A model generated the notes under the pieces. It did no database searches. It was not told the origin of the DNA and saw only the letters and a program-made list of their open reading frames with translations. Below are positions 1-6,575 of a stretch of 13,539 nt of DNA, piece by piece. How positions within the stretch are numbered: position 1 is the first letter of the stretch; every line of letters begins with the position of its first letter. Source of the DNA: an uncultured Flavobacteriales bacterium (GTDB lineage: Bacteria > Bacteroidota > Bacteroidia > Flavobacteriales > Crocinitomicaceae); NCBI GenBank assembly GCA_946479125.1, contig CAMLET010000028.1, forward strand, positions 1-13,539, read 5' to 3'. Both the position numbers and the translations under genes were made by a program.

Positions 1-37
1 GTGAAACTCTTCTGTAAGTATTTTAATTTCATCAACT

Positions 38-61
38 CTTCGTGTACCTCGTGCCTTTGTG
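38..61 (+). repeat. CTTCGTG/CTTTGTG short tandem words downstream of trmN6
   Basis: CTTCGTG (38-44), CTCGTG (48-53) and CTTTGTG (55-61) recur with 8-9-nt spacing, followed by GTC. The segment is outside the trmN6 stop codon. No gene is supported in 1-74. Confidence 0.4.
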
Positions 62-74
62 GTCGAATGGCTAG

Positions 75-776
75 CTACAATTCCCGATCATGAAAATCCT
101 TCGTCAATAGCCTATACTCCTCAGAATAATCACCTTTCTCTGTTCTAATCGTAAATGTTCTCAGTTCAGTTTCCATTTCTTCTTTAGACAAACAAAAGAT
201 CGTTCGAACATGTTTTCCTGGTTTTCCTTCGAGTTGAATCTTCTCTTTAATAAACAGTTGATGGCTTTTTGAGATAGTTTTAATTGACGTTTCCGCTGTA
301 TTCGGAACAATGATCCATGCTAGTCCATTCACTGAAAGCAACCTGTAGATGTTGGAAATCAATTCTTCGAAAGACAAACTATCGGTATGCCGCGCTAAAC
401 GAAGTTGTTCATCTTCATTTTTAGAACTGTTTTCAAAGTACGGTGGATTACTGATAATTGCATCGAATAACTGATTATCAGCATAATCTTGAAGCGAACA
501 GTTTTGAACCGAAATAGGAGAGTGGAAAGGTGAATTTTCGGCGTTGACTTTTGCGTCGATGAATGCATCTTCTGCAATTTCCAAAGCTACAATTTCTGAA
601 AACGAGAAACGTTGAGCACACATCAATGCTAAAACTCCGGTTCCGGTTCCAATATCCAATAAACGCTTCGGATTTTCCCAGTTACACAAACTGCCAAGCA
701 GCATGGCATCGGTTCCAACTTTTAAAGCTGTGTTTGATTGTTGAATGGAAAAGTGTTTGAAGTTAAAGATCGACAT
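75..776 (-). CDS. trmN6: TrmN6-like tRNA1(Val) (adenine37-N6)-methyltransferase
   Basis: A 233-residue SAM-dependent N6-adenine methyltransferase. The family (YfiC/TrmN6) methylates A37 of tRNA-Val in the cytoplasm. Visible motifs: the N-terminal family signature around residues 6-28 (FKHFSIQQ ... KVGTDAMLLG), SAM-binding motif I DIGTGTG at 41-47, an acidic motif II (ALEIAED, 64-70), and the catalytic NPPY at 110-113 that marks N6-adenine or glutamine methylation. Length is close to the usual 235-250. The start is the first ATG giving the complete family N-terminus. It lies 87 nt downstream of rimM on the same strand, so co-transcription with rpsP-rimM is plausible but the gap leaves room for its own promoter; none was recognised. 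The substrate is inferred from family; other NPPY methyltransferases are possible but fit the N-terminus less well. Confidence 0.88.
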   Translation of the reverse strand: MSIFNFKHFSIQQSNTALKVGTDAMLLGSLCNWENPKRLLDIGTGTGVLALMCAQRFSFSEIVALEIAEDAFIDAKVNAENSPFHSPISVQNCSLQDYADNQLFDAIISNPPYFENSSKNEDEQLRLARHTDSLSFEELISNIYRLLSVNGLAWIIVPNTAETSIKTISKSHQLFIKEKIQLEGKPGKHVRTIFCLSKEEMETELRTFTIRTEKGDYSEEYRLLTKDFHDREL

Positions 777-863
777 AACTTACGCTTCAATTTGAAGAAA
801 ACCAGAAGTCTTCTGTAGAATTTCAATCCCTAAAATTCATAATTAGTACTTGGTAATTTGAAA

Positions 864-1391
864 TTAAGCAAGGTACATTTCAATCAATCCTTCCGGAGCC
901 GAAATATGTAATTGCTTGTTTTGTCTGTCGACTTTTTGTACCAAGTTGTTCACAAACGGAATAAGAACTTCTTTCTCGCCGTTCATGATCTGTAAAAGCG
1001 GATTCACACTCAAATCGATTACCTGCTCCAGAATTCCAACTTTTCCATAAAGAGCATCTACCACTTCAAAGCCAATTACTTCGTGGTCGTAAAAATGTTT
1101 ATCATCTAAATCAGGTAAAACGGAAGCAGGGAGATAACAACTTTTTCTAAGAATGATCTTCGCGTCGTTTTCAGTGTCAACACCTTCAAACTTTACAGCA
1201 GCAAAACCTTTGTTCTTAAGTTGTATTGATTTGATGAAAAATGGAGTGAGCTGACCGTTGATTTCGATGTACAAAGCATCTAAACCAGCATAGTCGCCTG
1301 GATTGGTTACGTCCAAAAATAGCGAAACTTCACCTTTAAATCCGTGAAGTTTCGCAATATAACCTAATTGAAAGCAATCTTGAATTTGCAT
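864..1391 (-). CDS. rimM: Ribosome maturation factor RimM
   Basis: A 175-residue protein with the two RimM parts. The N-terminal beta-barrel begins LGYIAKLHGFKGEV (residues 9-22), close to the family signature G-x-I-x-K-x-H-G-x-K-G-E-V. The C-terminal PRC-barrel starts near residue 100 (FYDHEVIGFEV), with GKVGILEQV and VLIPFVNNLV following and a typical PEGLIEMYL end. RimM binds uS19 in the 30S head and helps 16S rRNA processing and late 30S assembly in the cytoplasm. Length is normal for the family. It follows rpsP by 16 nt on the same strand; the rpsP-rimM pairing is conserved across bacteria and supports both calls. The start is the ATG that places the N-terminal barrel motif at its usual distance. 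Confidence 0.95.
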   Translation of the reverse strand: MQIQDCFQLGYIAKLHGFKGEVSLFLDVTNPGDYAGLDALYIEINGQLTPFFIKSIQLKNKGFAAVKFEGVDTENDAKIILRKSCYLPASVLPDLDDKHFYDHEVIGFEVVDALYGKVGILEQVIDLSVNPLLQIMNGEKEVLIPFVNNLVQKVDRQNKQLHISAPEGLIEMYLA

Positions 1392-1407
1392 TCAGTATGT
1401 TTTAAAA

Positions 1408-2055
1408 TTACTCAGCTGATTCTTCAGCCGGTGCGTCAGTTGCTTCTTCAGCAGCTGGTGCTTCTTCCGTTGCAGCAGGAGTTTCCTCAGCAGCAGGAGC
1501 TTCTGTAGCCTCTTCAGTTGCAGCCTCAACAGCTACTTCTTCAGTTGCTTCTTCTGTAGCAGCTTCAACTTCTTCAACTGGAGCTTCTTCTACTTCTGGA
1601 GTATTTTTAGCTTCAATTGCTTTTGCTTTAGCAGCGTTAGAATCAGCTTCAGCTTTCAAACGTGCAGCTTTATCAGCGTCAGCATTTTTGCTCAAACCAT
1701 CAACTTTACCTTGAATTTTGTTTGCTTTGTCAGCTTCCCATGCAGCATACTTAGCTTCAACTTGCTCAGCAGTCAACGCTCCTTTAGCGATTCCTTTGAT
1801 CAAGTGATTTTTGTACAATACTCCTTTGTAAGAAAGAATTGCACGAGCAGTATCAGACATTTCAGCTCCAGTTCCAACCCAGTTTACAGCAGAATCAAAA
1901 TTGATATTGATTGTTGCAGGGTTAGTGTTTGGATTGTAAGTTCCCAATTTCTCAATGAACTTTCCATCTCTCTTAGCGCGAGAATCAGCTACTACTACGT
2001 GGAAAATTGCTTTTCCTTTTTTTCCGTGACGTTGTAAACGAATACGTGTTGCCAT
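1408..2055 (-). CDS. rpsP: 30S ribosomal protein bS16 with long acidic C-terminal tail
   Basis: The first ~80 residues are canonical bS16: MATRIRLQRHGKKGKAIFHV, then ADSRAKRDGKFIEKLGTYNP at 23-42 and a SDTARAILSYKGVLYKNHL segment around 67-85. The protein is 215 residues, whereas most bacterial bS16 are about 80-90. The extension has a Lys/Ala-rich, probably helical part (about 95-150) and then a low-complexity Ala/Glu/Thr/Pro tail (about 153-215) full of EEATEE- and EEAPAAEE-like units. Bacteroidota bS16 commonly carry extensions, so this is not an error or fusion. No frameshift is seen. bS16 binds 16S rRNA early in 30S assembly. It is the first gene of the rpsP-rimM operon; promoter and leader hairpin lie directly upstream. 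Confidence 0.96.
   Translation of the reverse strand: MATRIRLQRHGKKGKAIFHVVVADSRAKRDGKFIEKLGTYNPNTNPATININFDSAVNWVGTGAEMSDTARAILSYKGVLYKNHLIKGIAKGALTAEQVEAKYAAWEADKANKIQGKVDGLSKNADADKAARLKAEADSNAAKAKAIEAKNTPEVEEAPVEEVEAATEEATEEVAVEAATEEATEAPAAEETPAATEEAPAAEEATDAPAEESAE
1411..1599 (-). repeat. Low-complexity Ala/Glu-rich coding repeat in rpsP
   Basis: The last ~63 codons of rpsP are degenerate repeats of GCN/GAA/ACT/CCN codons encoding EEA-, TEEA- and PAAEE-type units. On the plus strand it shows as recurrent gcttcttc and gcagc words. Such tracts are prone to length change by slippage. It is coding, not a separate element. Confidence 0.75.
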
Positions 2056-2059
2056 CTTG

Positions 2060-2087
2060 TTAATGTTTAGGTACGAAACCTGATTAA
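2060..2087 (-). promoter_or_regulatory. Candidate rpsP 5' leader hairpin
   Basis: Five bases before the rpsP start codon there is an imperfect inverted repeat: outer arms TTAAT (2060-2064) and ATTAA (2083-2087), inner arms AGGT (2069-2072) and ACCT (2078-2081), with a 5-nt loop. It lies in the ~65-nt leader between the predicted transcription start and the ATG, where autoregulatory ribosomal-protein leaders sit. The stem is short and AT-rich, so this is only a candidate. Confidence 0.3.
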
Positions 2088-2126
2088 ATAAATAAATTAA
2101 CGTCTGCTTAACGAATAAACAGGGTG

Positions 2127-2157
2127 CAAAGATAGTACGTTTTATTGAATTGACAAT
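2127..2157 (-). promoter_or_regulatory. Bacteroidota-type promoter for rpsP-rimM
   Basis: On the minus strand the sequence reads ATTG (2154-2157), a 19-nt spacer, then TATCTTTG (2127-2134). This is an exact match to the -7 element TAnnTTTG with a TTG -33 element at the preferred spacing for the Bacteroidota primary sigma factor. Predicted transcription starts around 2120, giving a leader of about 65 nt before the rpsP ATG. Confidence 0.7.
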
Positions 2158-2175
2158 AGTATCAACAGTTTAAAC

Positions 2176-2209
2176 GAAAAATGGTGCCCACCTCAGGCGG
2201 ACACCATTT
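2176..2209 (-). terminator. Intrinsic terminator after the FG-GAP/UnbV gene
   Basis: A 14-bp stem (2196-2209 pairing with 2179-2192, two G-T wobbles) closes a 3-nt loop, and on the minus strand it is followed by a short T tract (complement of AAAAA at 2177-2181). It begins about 33 nt past the stop of the minus-strand secreted protein gene and separates that operon from the rpsP promoter. Confidence 0.85.
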
Positions 2210-2241
2210 CACTTACCTAATAAATCATACAATTATGAGCT

Positions 2242-4257
2242 TTACATCTTTATAAAACTCTCGGAGTATTTCTCTCCGGCCAGTGTCTCAATAACAAGGA
2301 AGTACCTTCCCTTGTTTAGTTGAGAGATAACAACTTTTGACAATCCCTTGTCGAATGAGCTAACTACTTCGCCTGATTGGCTGTAAATCTTAACAGACTT
2401 AACATTCAGCAGTTCAATATTTTCTATGTTTAATTCATCTGTTGCTGGAACAGGATGAACAAGGATCTTTTTTTCATCGAAAGAAAGTAAGCTTAAAGGA
2501 CTTGATCCTTCAACAACCGTAATTGGTTCGTTGATGTTTGGATTGATAATATTATCAATATGACCAGATGGCCATTTAATGAAAATTGAATCGATTTCTG
2601 TAGCCTGACCAATTCCAAAATGAACATTCAGTGAGCTCATATATCTAAATCCGTCTCCACTTCTCACATCTCTGATCTGTTTACCCCAATCACCATAAAT
2701 TTCTACTCGAGCACCAATTCCGTTGTAGTTACTTTCAATTCCCTGCAAGTTGATCTTGATCCAGTTGTTTCCGTTATCGTTAGCGAAATAAACTGTACCT
2801 CCATTTCTGATATCAAGGAAGCCGTCGTTATTCAAGTCACCAATTGCGCCATTTGTAAAGTTGTAAGGTGCAGATGAGAATGTCATATCTCCGTTGTTGA
2901 ACATGATTTTATTTCCACCGCCAAGAACATCCGTAAATCCATCATTGTCGAAATCGAAAGAAATGTGTTCGATGTTTAAGCTTGGATTTGTATCCCATCC
3001 GGAACCTGCTGTTACGTCAGAGAATGTTCCATCTCCATTATTCTTTTTTAGTTTGTGCGTACCGTCATCGGGAGAACTAGCTCCAACCATTGCATCCATC
3101 CAACCGTCGTTGTCGTAATCGTTCCATGCTGAAGACCATGCTTGTTGCGGATCGGCCATGTTTGAAGCAACCGAAATATCTGTGAAAACACCATTTCCAT
3201 CGTTTCTATGCAGCTCGTCAATTTTTGCAGTTGAAGCACCACCTCTACATTTCGCAATGAACAAATCCTGGTCACCGTCGTTATCAATATCAGTCCAGAT
3301 AGAACCGTAATTTCCTCCTTCCGGATGATCACCTAATCCACCCTGGTGGAAAGTGTAATTTCCTAATCCATCATTCATGTAATAAACATTCGGGTTGACA
3401 TCGTGACAAGAATATGCATCCAAATGTCCATCGTTATTGATATCTACAAAGTTTGTACGCTGACAGAATACATACTGTGGCCCAGAAATTTCAGTGTAAG
3501 CAGTTCCTGTTGGATTGGCTTTCATGAATGTTACACCACTTCCGCTTCCGTACATCATATCGTTGAAACCGTTTTTATCAATATCTCCTATTGCCATACT
3601 CCATGAAGGCTGGTAAGTTGTAGTAGAAGTTGGAATGGTAGTAACGGTAAAACCTCCAGCTGCTAGTTGATAAGCAATCTGTACACTTGAAGAAGATACT
3701 GTTACCATGTCATCCAGAAAATCACCATTCATGTCTGTTACTGCCAAACTGTATGTTCCTGTAACACCAGAAATTACTTCGGGAGTATAGGTTACAGGTG
3801 GTGTGATGACAGGAACAACCGGACCTTCTGTTAACTGAAAGTCGAATGCTGCTGAGCTCCATAAATTATCGAAGGCAATAATATATGTGGTTCCGTTTGT
3901 TACGTTGAATGTTACAGTTGAGGTTAAACCAGCTCCACCGTCATCATCACCCGCAGCACAGATTAAAGCACCACAAGCTCCTGTGTACACATTAACACGT
4001 GTATCGTTTCCACCTGTTCCAGGAAGATCTGTTGTGATTGTTAATGAGTAATCGCTTGTTGGCGTGTATTTATACCACTCAGCTGCTGTTGCTCCGGTTC
4101 CTCCGGTAGCACAAATTGTAGCAGGAACTTCTGTTCCGTTAACTGCTGCAACAGAGTATGTACCGACAACAACATTTTGAGCCGTTGCACATGTGTTCTG
4201 CGCAAAATTCACCATAGGGAAACCCAAAAGTAAAAGTGAAGTAATTGTTAGTCTCAT
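2242..4257 (-). CDS. Secreted PPC/FG-GAP/UnbV protein with T9SS sorting domain
   Basis: A 671-residue exported protein of unknown exact function. Residues 1-20 are a signal peptide (cleavage likely after FAQ). Residues ~22-145 form a Cys-containing beta domain resembling pre-peptidase C-terminal (PPC) domains. Seven FG-GAP/VCBS-type Asp-rich loops follow at about 172-185, 221-234, 268-281, 320-333, 378-391, 432-445 and 471-484; examples are DIDNDGDQD and DFDNDGFTD, pointing to calcium binding and a beta-propeller-like fold. Residues ~499-583 match ASPIC/UnbV (GIGARVEIYG, the Arg-Ser-Gly-Asp-Gly-Phe segment at 532-537, FGIG, IKWPSG). The end (~590-671) is a type A T9SS sorting domain with the HPVPATDELNI motif. 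It is the second gene of an operon, 19 nt after the diheme cytochrome lipoprotein. It should be surface-attached or released through T9SS. Adhesion, scaffold or redox-partner roles are guesses. Confidence 0.85.
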   Translation of the reverse strand: MRLTITSLLLLGFPMVNFAQNTCATAQNVVVGTYSVAAVNGTEVPATICATGGTGATAAEWYKYTPTSDYSLTITTDLPGTGGNDTRVNVYTGACGALICAAGDDDGGAGLTSTVTFNVTNGTTYIIAFDNLWSSAAFDFQLTEGPVVPVITPPVTYTPEVISGVTGTYSLAVTDMNGDFLDDMVTVSSSSVQIAYQLAAGGFTVTTIPTSTTTYQPSWSMAIGDIDKNGFNDMMYGSGSGVTFMKANPTGTAYTEISGPQYVFCQRTNFVDINNDGHLDAYSCHDVNPNVYYMNDGLGNYTFHQGGLGDHPEGGNYGSIWTDIDNDGDQDLFIAKCRGGASTAKIDELHRNDGNGVFTDISVASNMADPQQAWSSAWNDYDNDGWMDAMVGASSPDDGTHKLKKNNGDGTFSDVTAGSGWDTNPSLNIEHISFDFDNDGFTDVLGGGNKIMFNNGDMTFSSAPYNFTNGAIGDLNNDGFLDIRNGGTVYFANDNGNNWIKINLQGIESNYNGIGARVEIYGDWGKQIRDVRSGDGFRYMSSLNVHFGIGQATEIDSIFIKWPSGHIDNIINPNINEPITVVEGSSPLSLLSFDEKKILVHPVPATDELNIENIELLNVKSVKIYSQSGEVVSSFDKGLSKVVISQLNKGRYFLVIETLAGEKYSESFIKM

Positions 4258-4276
4258 AGTGTAGTAGAATTAAAAA

Positions 4277-5395
4277 TTATTCGCAAATCGTTTTCCAATT
4301 GATCCATTCTTCAAGTAAAGCAACACCTTCCTGATGAACGACTGTTCGTCCTAATAGTGGCATGCGCTCACTTGGTGAGGTAGAGTTTAATCTGTAATAC
4401 ATCATTGATCGGTTCTTATCACTTGGTTTTATGATATAGACCAAAGCCGCATTAATGTATTCTTCAGGTTCAACGCAAAGCCCCATGTTAACAGCAAGTG
4501 CCGTTTCACTAAAGCCTAAACGCATTGGACGGTAATCGCAGTGTTTGTCTTCGCTATGACAATGTGCACAGTTGATATCAACATAAGAACGGTATCTGAG
4601 GTCAATACTTTTAGTGAGATCATTGTAGTCAACTGTTGAAAGGATATTGTCAGGAACATTATCGTTCAGTTTGTTCAAGGCAATAAGTTTGTCCAATTGA
4701 TTCATGGCCCCAGAAGAATAAGGATAATCCCAGTTCATATTTTGAGGCTTAATACCAATTGGAATAGCAACGTTATCTATCTTATGACAAGTCAAACATT
4801 CCTGTTCTGAAGGAATTCTATAAGTAGTTGACATGTTTTGTCCGTTCTGATCCCAGCTAATGGCTACATTGGTTCCAGTCAAACTCAAGTAAGCCTCCGT
4901 TTGTTCATCGTTCCAAATGTAGTTTGCAAAGATCCATCCTGTGGATTTGCGAATCATTATTCTGGTTTCAATGATTTTTGTCACATCACCGGGTTGCATG
5001 TGATCGTAATAAAACGTTTTGATCAAAGCCGATCCAACTGGCATGTTTAGAACATCGTTGTCGGCAACATAACTTGCTTTTTGTCCGCTCGGAATCCACA
5101 AGAAACGCTTCTTTTTAGCGTAATCTGTAAAAAGTGATGATGCTGGAGCGTAAGGAATAACATTTGTGTTGGGCGTCTGATCCTTCATATCGCCTGTAAA
5201 AAAGCGGTAATCTGAAAGTTTTGGGAAAGGAACATTTTGAAGATCAACAGAGACACTAGTGTCAGCAGGTTCTTCAATAGGCTCAACAGTTGGTTTCTTT
5301 TTACATGAATAGACCACACATTGCATTGCAATGACAAGCAGAAAAAGAAAAAACAAATTACGGTTCTTCGTAAATCGGGCAAGCAGTAGCTTCAT
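4277..5395 (-). CDS. SO2930-like diheme c-type cytochrome lipoprotein
   Basis: A 372-residue lipoprotein: basic N-terminus, hydrophobic stretch at ~14-29, lipobox-like VYSC with Cys31 as the lipidated residue, followed by KKK. Two CxxCH haem c sites are visible, CLTCH at 200-204 and CAHCH at 276-280. Family-like segments are SSLFTDYAKKKRFLWIPSG (87-104), ETRIMI, YRIPSEQECLTCH, IPIGIKPQNMNW (211-222), and ERMPLLGRTVVHQEGVALLEEWI near the end. Met345 could be an axial ligand. This arrangement resembles the SO2930 family of diheme cytochromes, whose physiological partner is not well established. The mature protein should sit on the outer membrane facing the periplasm or surface. It is the first gene of the operon with the T9SS UnbV protein. 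Extra cysteines (286, 307, 371) are present. Family assignment is from memory of motifs; the haem sites are certain. Confidence 0.85.
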   Translation of the reverse strand: MKLLLARFTKNRNLFFLFLLVIAMQCVVYSCKKKPTVEPIEEPADTSVSVDLQNVPFPKLSDYRFFTGDMKDQTPNTNVIPYAPASSLFTDYAKKKRFLWIPSGQKASYVADNDVLNMPVGSALIKTFYYDHMQPGDVTKIIETRIMIRKSTGWIFANYIWNDEQTEAYLSLTGTNVAISWDQNGQNMSTTYRIPSEQECLTCHKIDNVAIPIGIKPQNMNWDYPYSSGAMNQLDKLIALNKLNDNVPDNILSTVDYNDLTKSIDLRYRSYVDINCAHCHSEDKHCDYRPMRLGFSETALAVNMGLCVEPEEYINAALVYIIKPSDKNRSMMYYRLNSTSPSERMPLLGRTVVHQEGVALLEEWINWKTICE

Positions 5396-5436
5396 GTAGT
5401 GTGTATTCTGTAATTAGCGTAATCTTTACAAGTAAT

Positions 5437-5467
5437 CAAATTAACGATTATTTTTTGGACTACCAAC
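5437..5467 (-). promoter_or_regulatory. Candidate promoter for the cytochrome/UnbV operon
   Basis: On the minus strand GTTG (5464-5467), a 19-nt spacer and TTAATTTG (5437-5444) approximate the Bacteroidota TTG-N19-TAnnTTTG promoter, with one mismatch in the -7 element. It would give a leader of about 35 nt before the cytochrome ATG. The -33 part lies inside the inverted repeat at 5454-5487. Confidence 0.4.
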
Positions 5468-5487
5468 TGTATATAGTGACGTCCAAA
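5454..5487. promoter_or_regulatory. Inverted repeat in divergent promoter region (possible operator)
   Basis: TTTGGAC (5454-5460) and GTCCAAA (5481-5487) form a perfect 7-bp inverted repeat with a 20-nt spacer, itself containing ACT/AGT symmetry around GTATAT. It lies between the divergent cytochrome and ROK kinase genes and overlaps the candidate cytochrome promoter. The two half-sites are spaced about 27 nt centre to centre, near two and a half helical turns. No regulator is encoded in the window. Confidence 0.3.
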
Positions 5488-5621
5488 CTTTTCAATAGGT
5501 TGCCTGACTTTACAATTATTTGAAAGATATTTTATTCAGTTCGTCTAAGGTCATGGATATTAATCGACTAAATTTTTACTAAACCGTTTTATATCTACAT
5601 TTTTTTTGGCAATTTTGGAAT

Positions 5622-6575
5622 ATGGTTGAACACGTTGCCCTTGGGATTGACATTGGCGGAACCAATACAGCATTTGGTTTGGTTAATCGACAAGGAGATA
5701 TTTTGTTTGAGTCATCCATTCAAACAAAGACATTTGCTGCTCCTACTGATCTTGTTGACGAAATCTATCGTCAGGTAAAGAACACTCCTTATTTTCATTT
5801 GATCTTTGGAATTGGAATTGGAGCTCCAAATGGTAATTTATTTACCGGAAACATTGAATTTGCTCCGAATCTTTCATGGAAAGGGGTGATTCCGATCTGT
5901 GAACTTTTCGAAGAACGCTTTCACTCACCGGCAATGCTTTCGAATGATGCAAATGCTGCTGCGGTTGGTGAACATTTGTTTGGTTGTGCCCAGGATTTGA
6001 CTGATTTCGTTACGATTACGCTTGGAACTGGTTTGGGATCGGGTGTTTTTGTTGAAGGAAAGTTGATTGTTGGTCATCATGGTCTTGCCGGAGAATACGG
6101 ACATATTCGTGTTATTCCCGGAGGCAGACAATGTGGTTGCGGACGAAAAGGTTGTTTGGAAACCTATGTTTCAAGCACCGGAATTGTGCGTAGTGTTATG
6201 GAATTGGATTCTGAACACAAGTCGCAGTCAAGTTTATTTATGCACGAAACACTTTCTGCAAAAGCTGTTTTTGAAGAAGCTTCAAAAGGAGATTTGTTTG
6301 CGCTGGAAGTAGTTGATTATACAGCAGAAGTATTGGGTTCGGCATTGGCTGATTTTAGTGCCTTCTCTAATCCAAGCTGTTTTGTTCTTTTTGGTGGAAT
6401 CGCGCAAAGCGGTGATGATTTTGCAAAGAAAGTGAAGCTTTCAATGGAGAACAATATGCTGAAGATCTACCAAAACAGAGTTCAAATTCGTATTTCTCAT
6501 TTACACAATAAGAACGCAGCGGTACTTGGTACGGCAGCTGCTTTATTCTGGAATTCAATAGTAAAACACCCATGA
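5622..6575 (+). CDS. ROK family sugar kinase (glucokinase/mannokinase type)
   Basis: A 317-residue cytoplasmic ATP-dependent hexose kinase. Visible: the N-terminal phosphate-binding motif DIGGTNTAFGLV (10-21); sugar-binding residues APN-LSW (81-86) and SNDANAAAVGE (107-117, catalytic Asp109); a second ATP motif LGTGLGSG (134-141); GLAGEYGH (154-161, Glu158 and His161); and the ROK zinc signature CGCGRKGCLE (171-180; Cys171, Cys173, Cys178 with His161). All key residues are intact and length is normal for the family. There is no N-terminal helix-turn-helix, so it is an enzyme rather than a ROK repressor. Its stop overlaps the start of the GH92 mannosidase by 4 nt (ATGA), so translation is probably coupled. 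That context favours mannose or glucose as substrate, but sequence alone does not decide it. The start ATG follows an AT-rich leader with no Shine-Dalgarno. Confidence 0.92.
   Translation: MVEHVALGIDIGGTNTAFGLVNRQGDILFESSIQTKTFAAPTDLVDEIYRQVKNTPYFHLIFGIGIGAPNGNLFTGNIEFAPNLSWKGVIPICELFEERFHSPAMLSNDANAAAVGEHLFGCAQDLTDFVTITLGTGLGSGVFVEGKLIVGHHGLAGEYGHIRVIPGGRQCGCGRKGCLETYVSSTGIVRSVMELDSEHKSQSSLFMHETLSAKAVFEEASKGDLFALEVVDYTAEVLGSALADFSAFSNPSCFVLFGGIAQSGDDFAKKVKLSMENNMLKIYQNRVQIRISHLHNKNAAVLGTAAALFWNSIVKHP

Noticed and set aside
1..93. Open plus-strand reading frame from the window edge to TGA at 91-93
   Set aside because: It overlaps the repeat words at 38-61 and the end of trmN6, has no recognisable protein motif and no visible start. 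It is insufficient to call a partial gene.
784..823. Two short palindromes (CTTCAATTTGAAG and CAGAAGTCTTCTG) between rimM and trmN6
   Set aside because: Hairpin stems of only about 5 bp with no T tract on the minus strand. Not convincing as a terminator or RNA element.
1711..2037. Plus-strand ORF opposite rpsP
   Set aside because: It is antisense to a highly conserved ribosomal protein gene and its translation is low-complexity Ser/Phe/Val-rich with no domain.
3048..3332. Minus-strand out-of-frame ORF within the FG-GAP gene
   Set aside because: It is a frame-shifted reading of repeated Asp-rich loop codons. The in-frame protein is continuous through the region, so there is no frameshift.
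5596..5603. TACATTTT as a -7 element for the ROK gene
   Set aside because: It has a mismatch at the last base, lies in a T-rich tract where such matches are common, and has no TTG at the right distance upstream.
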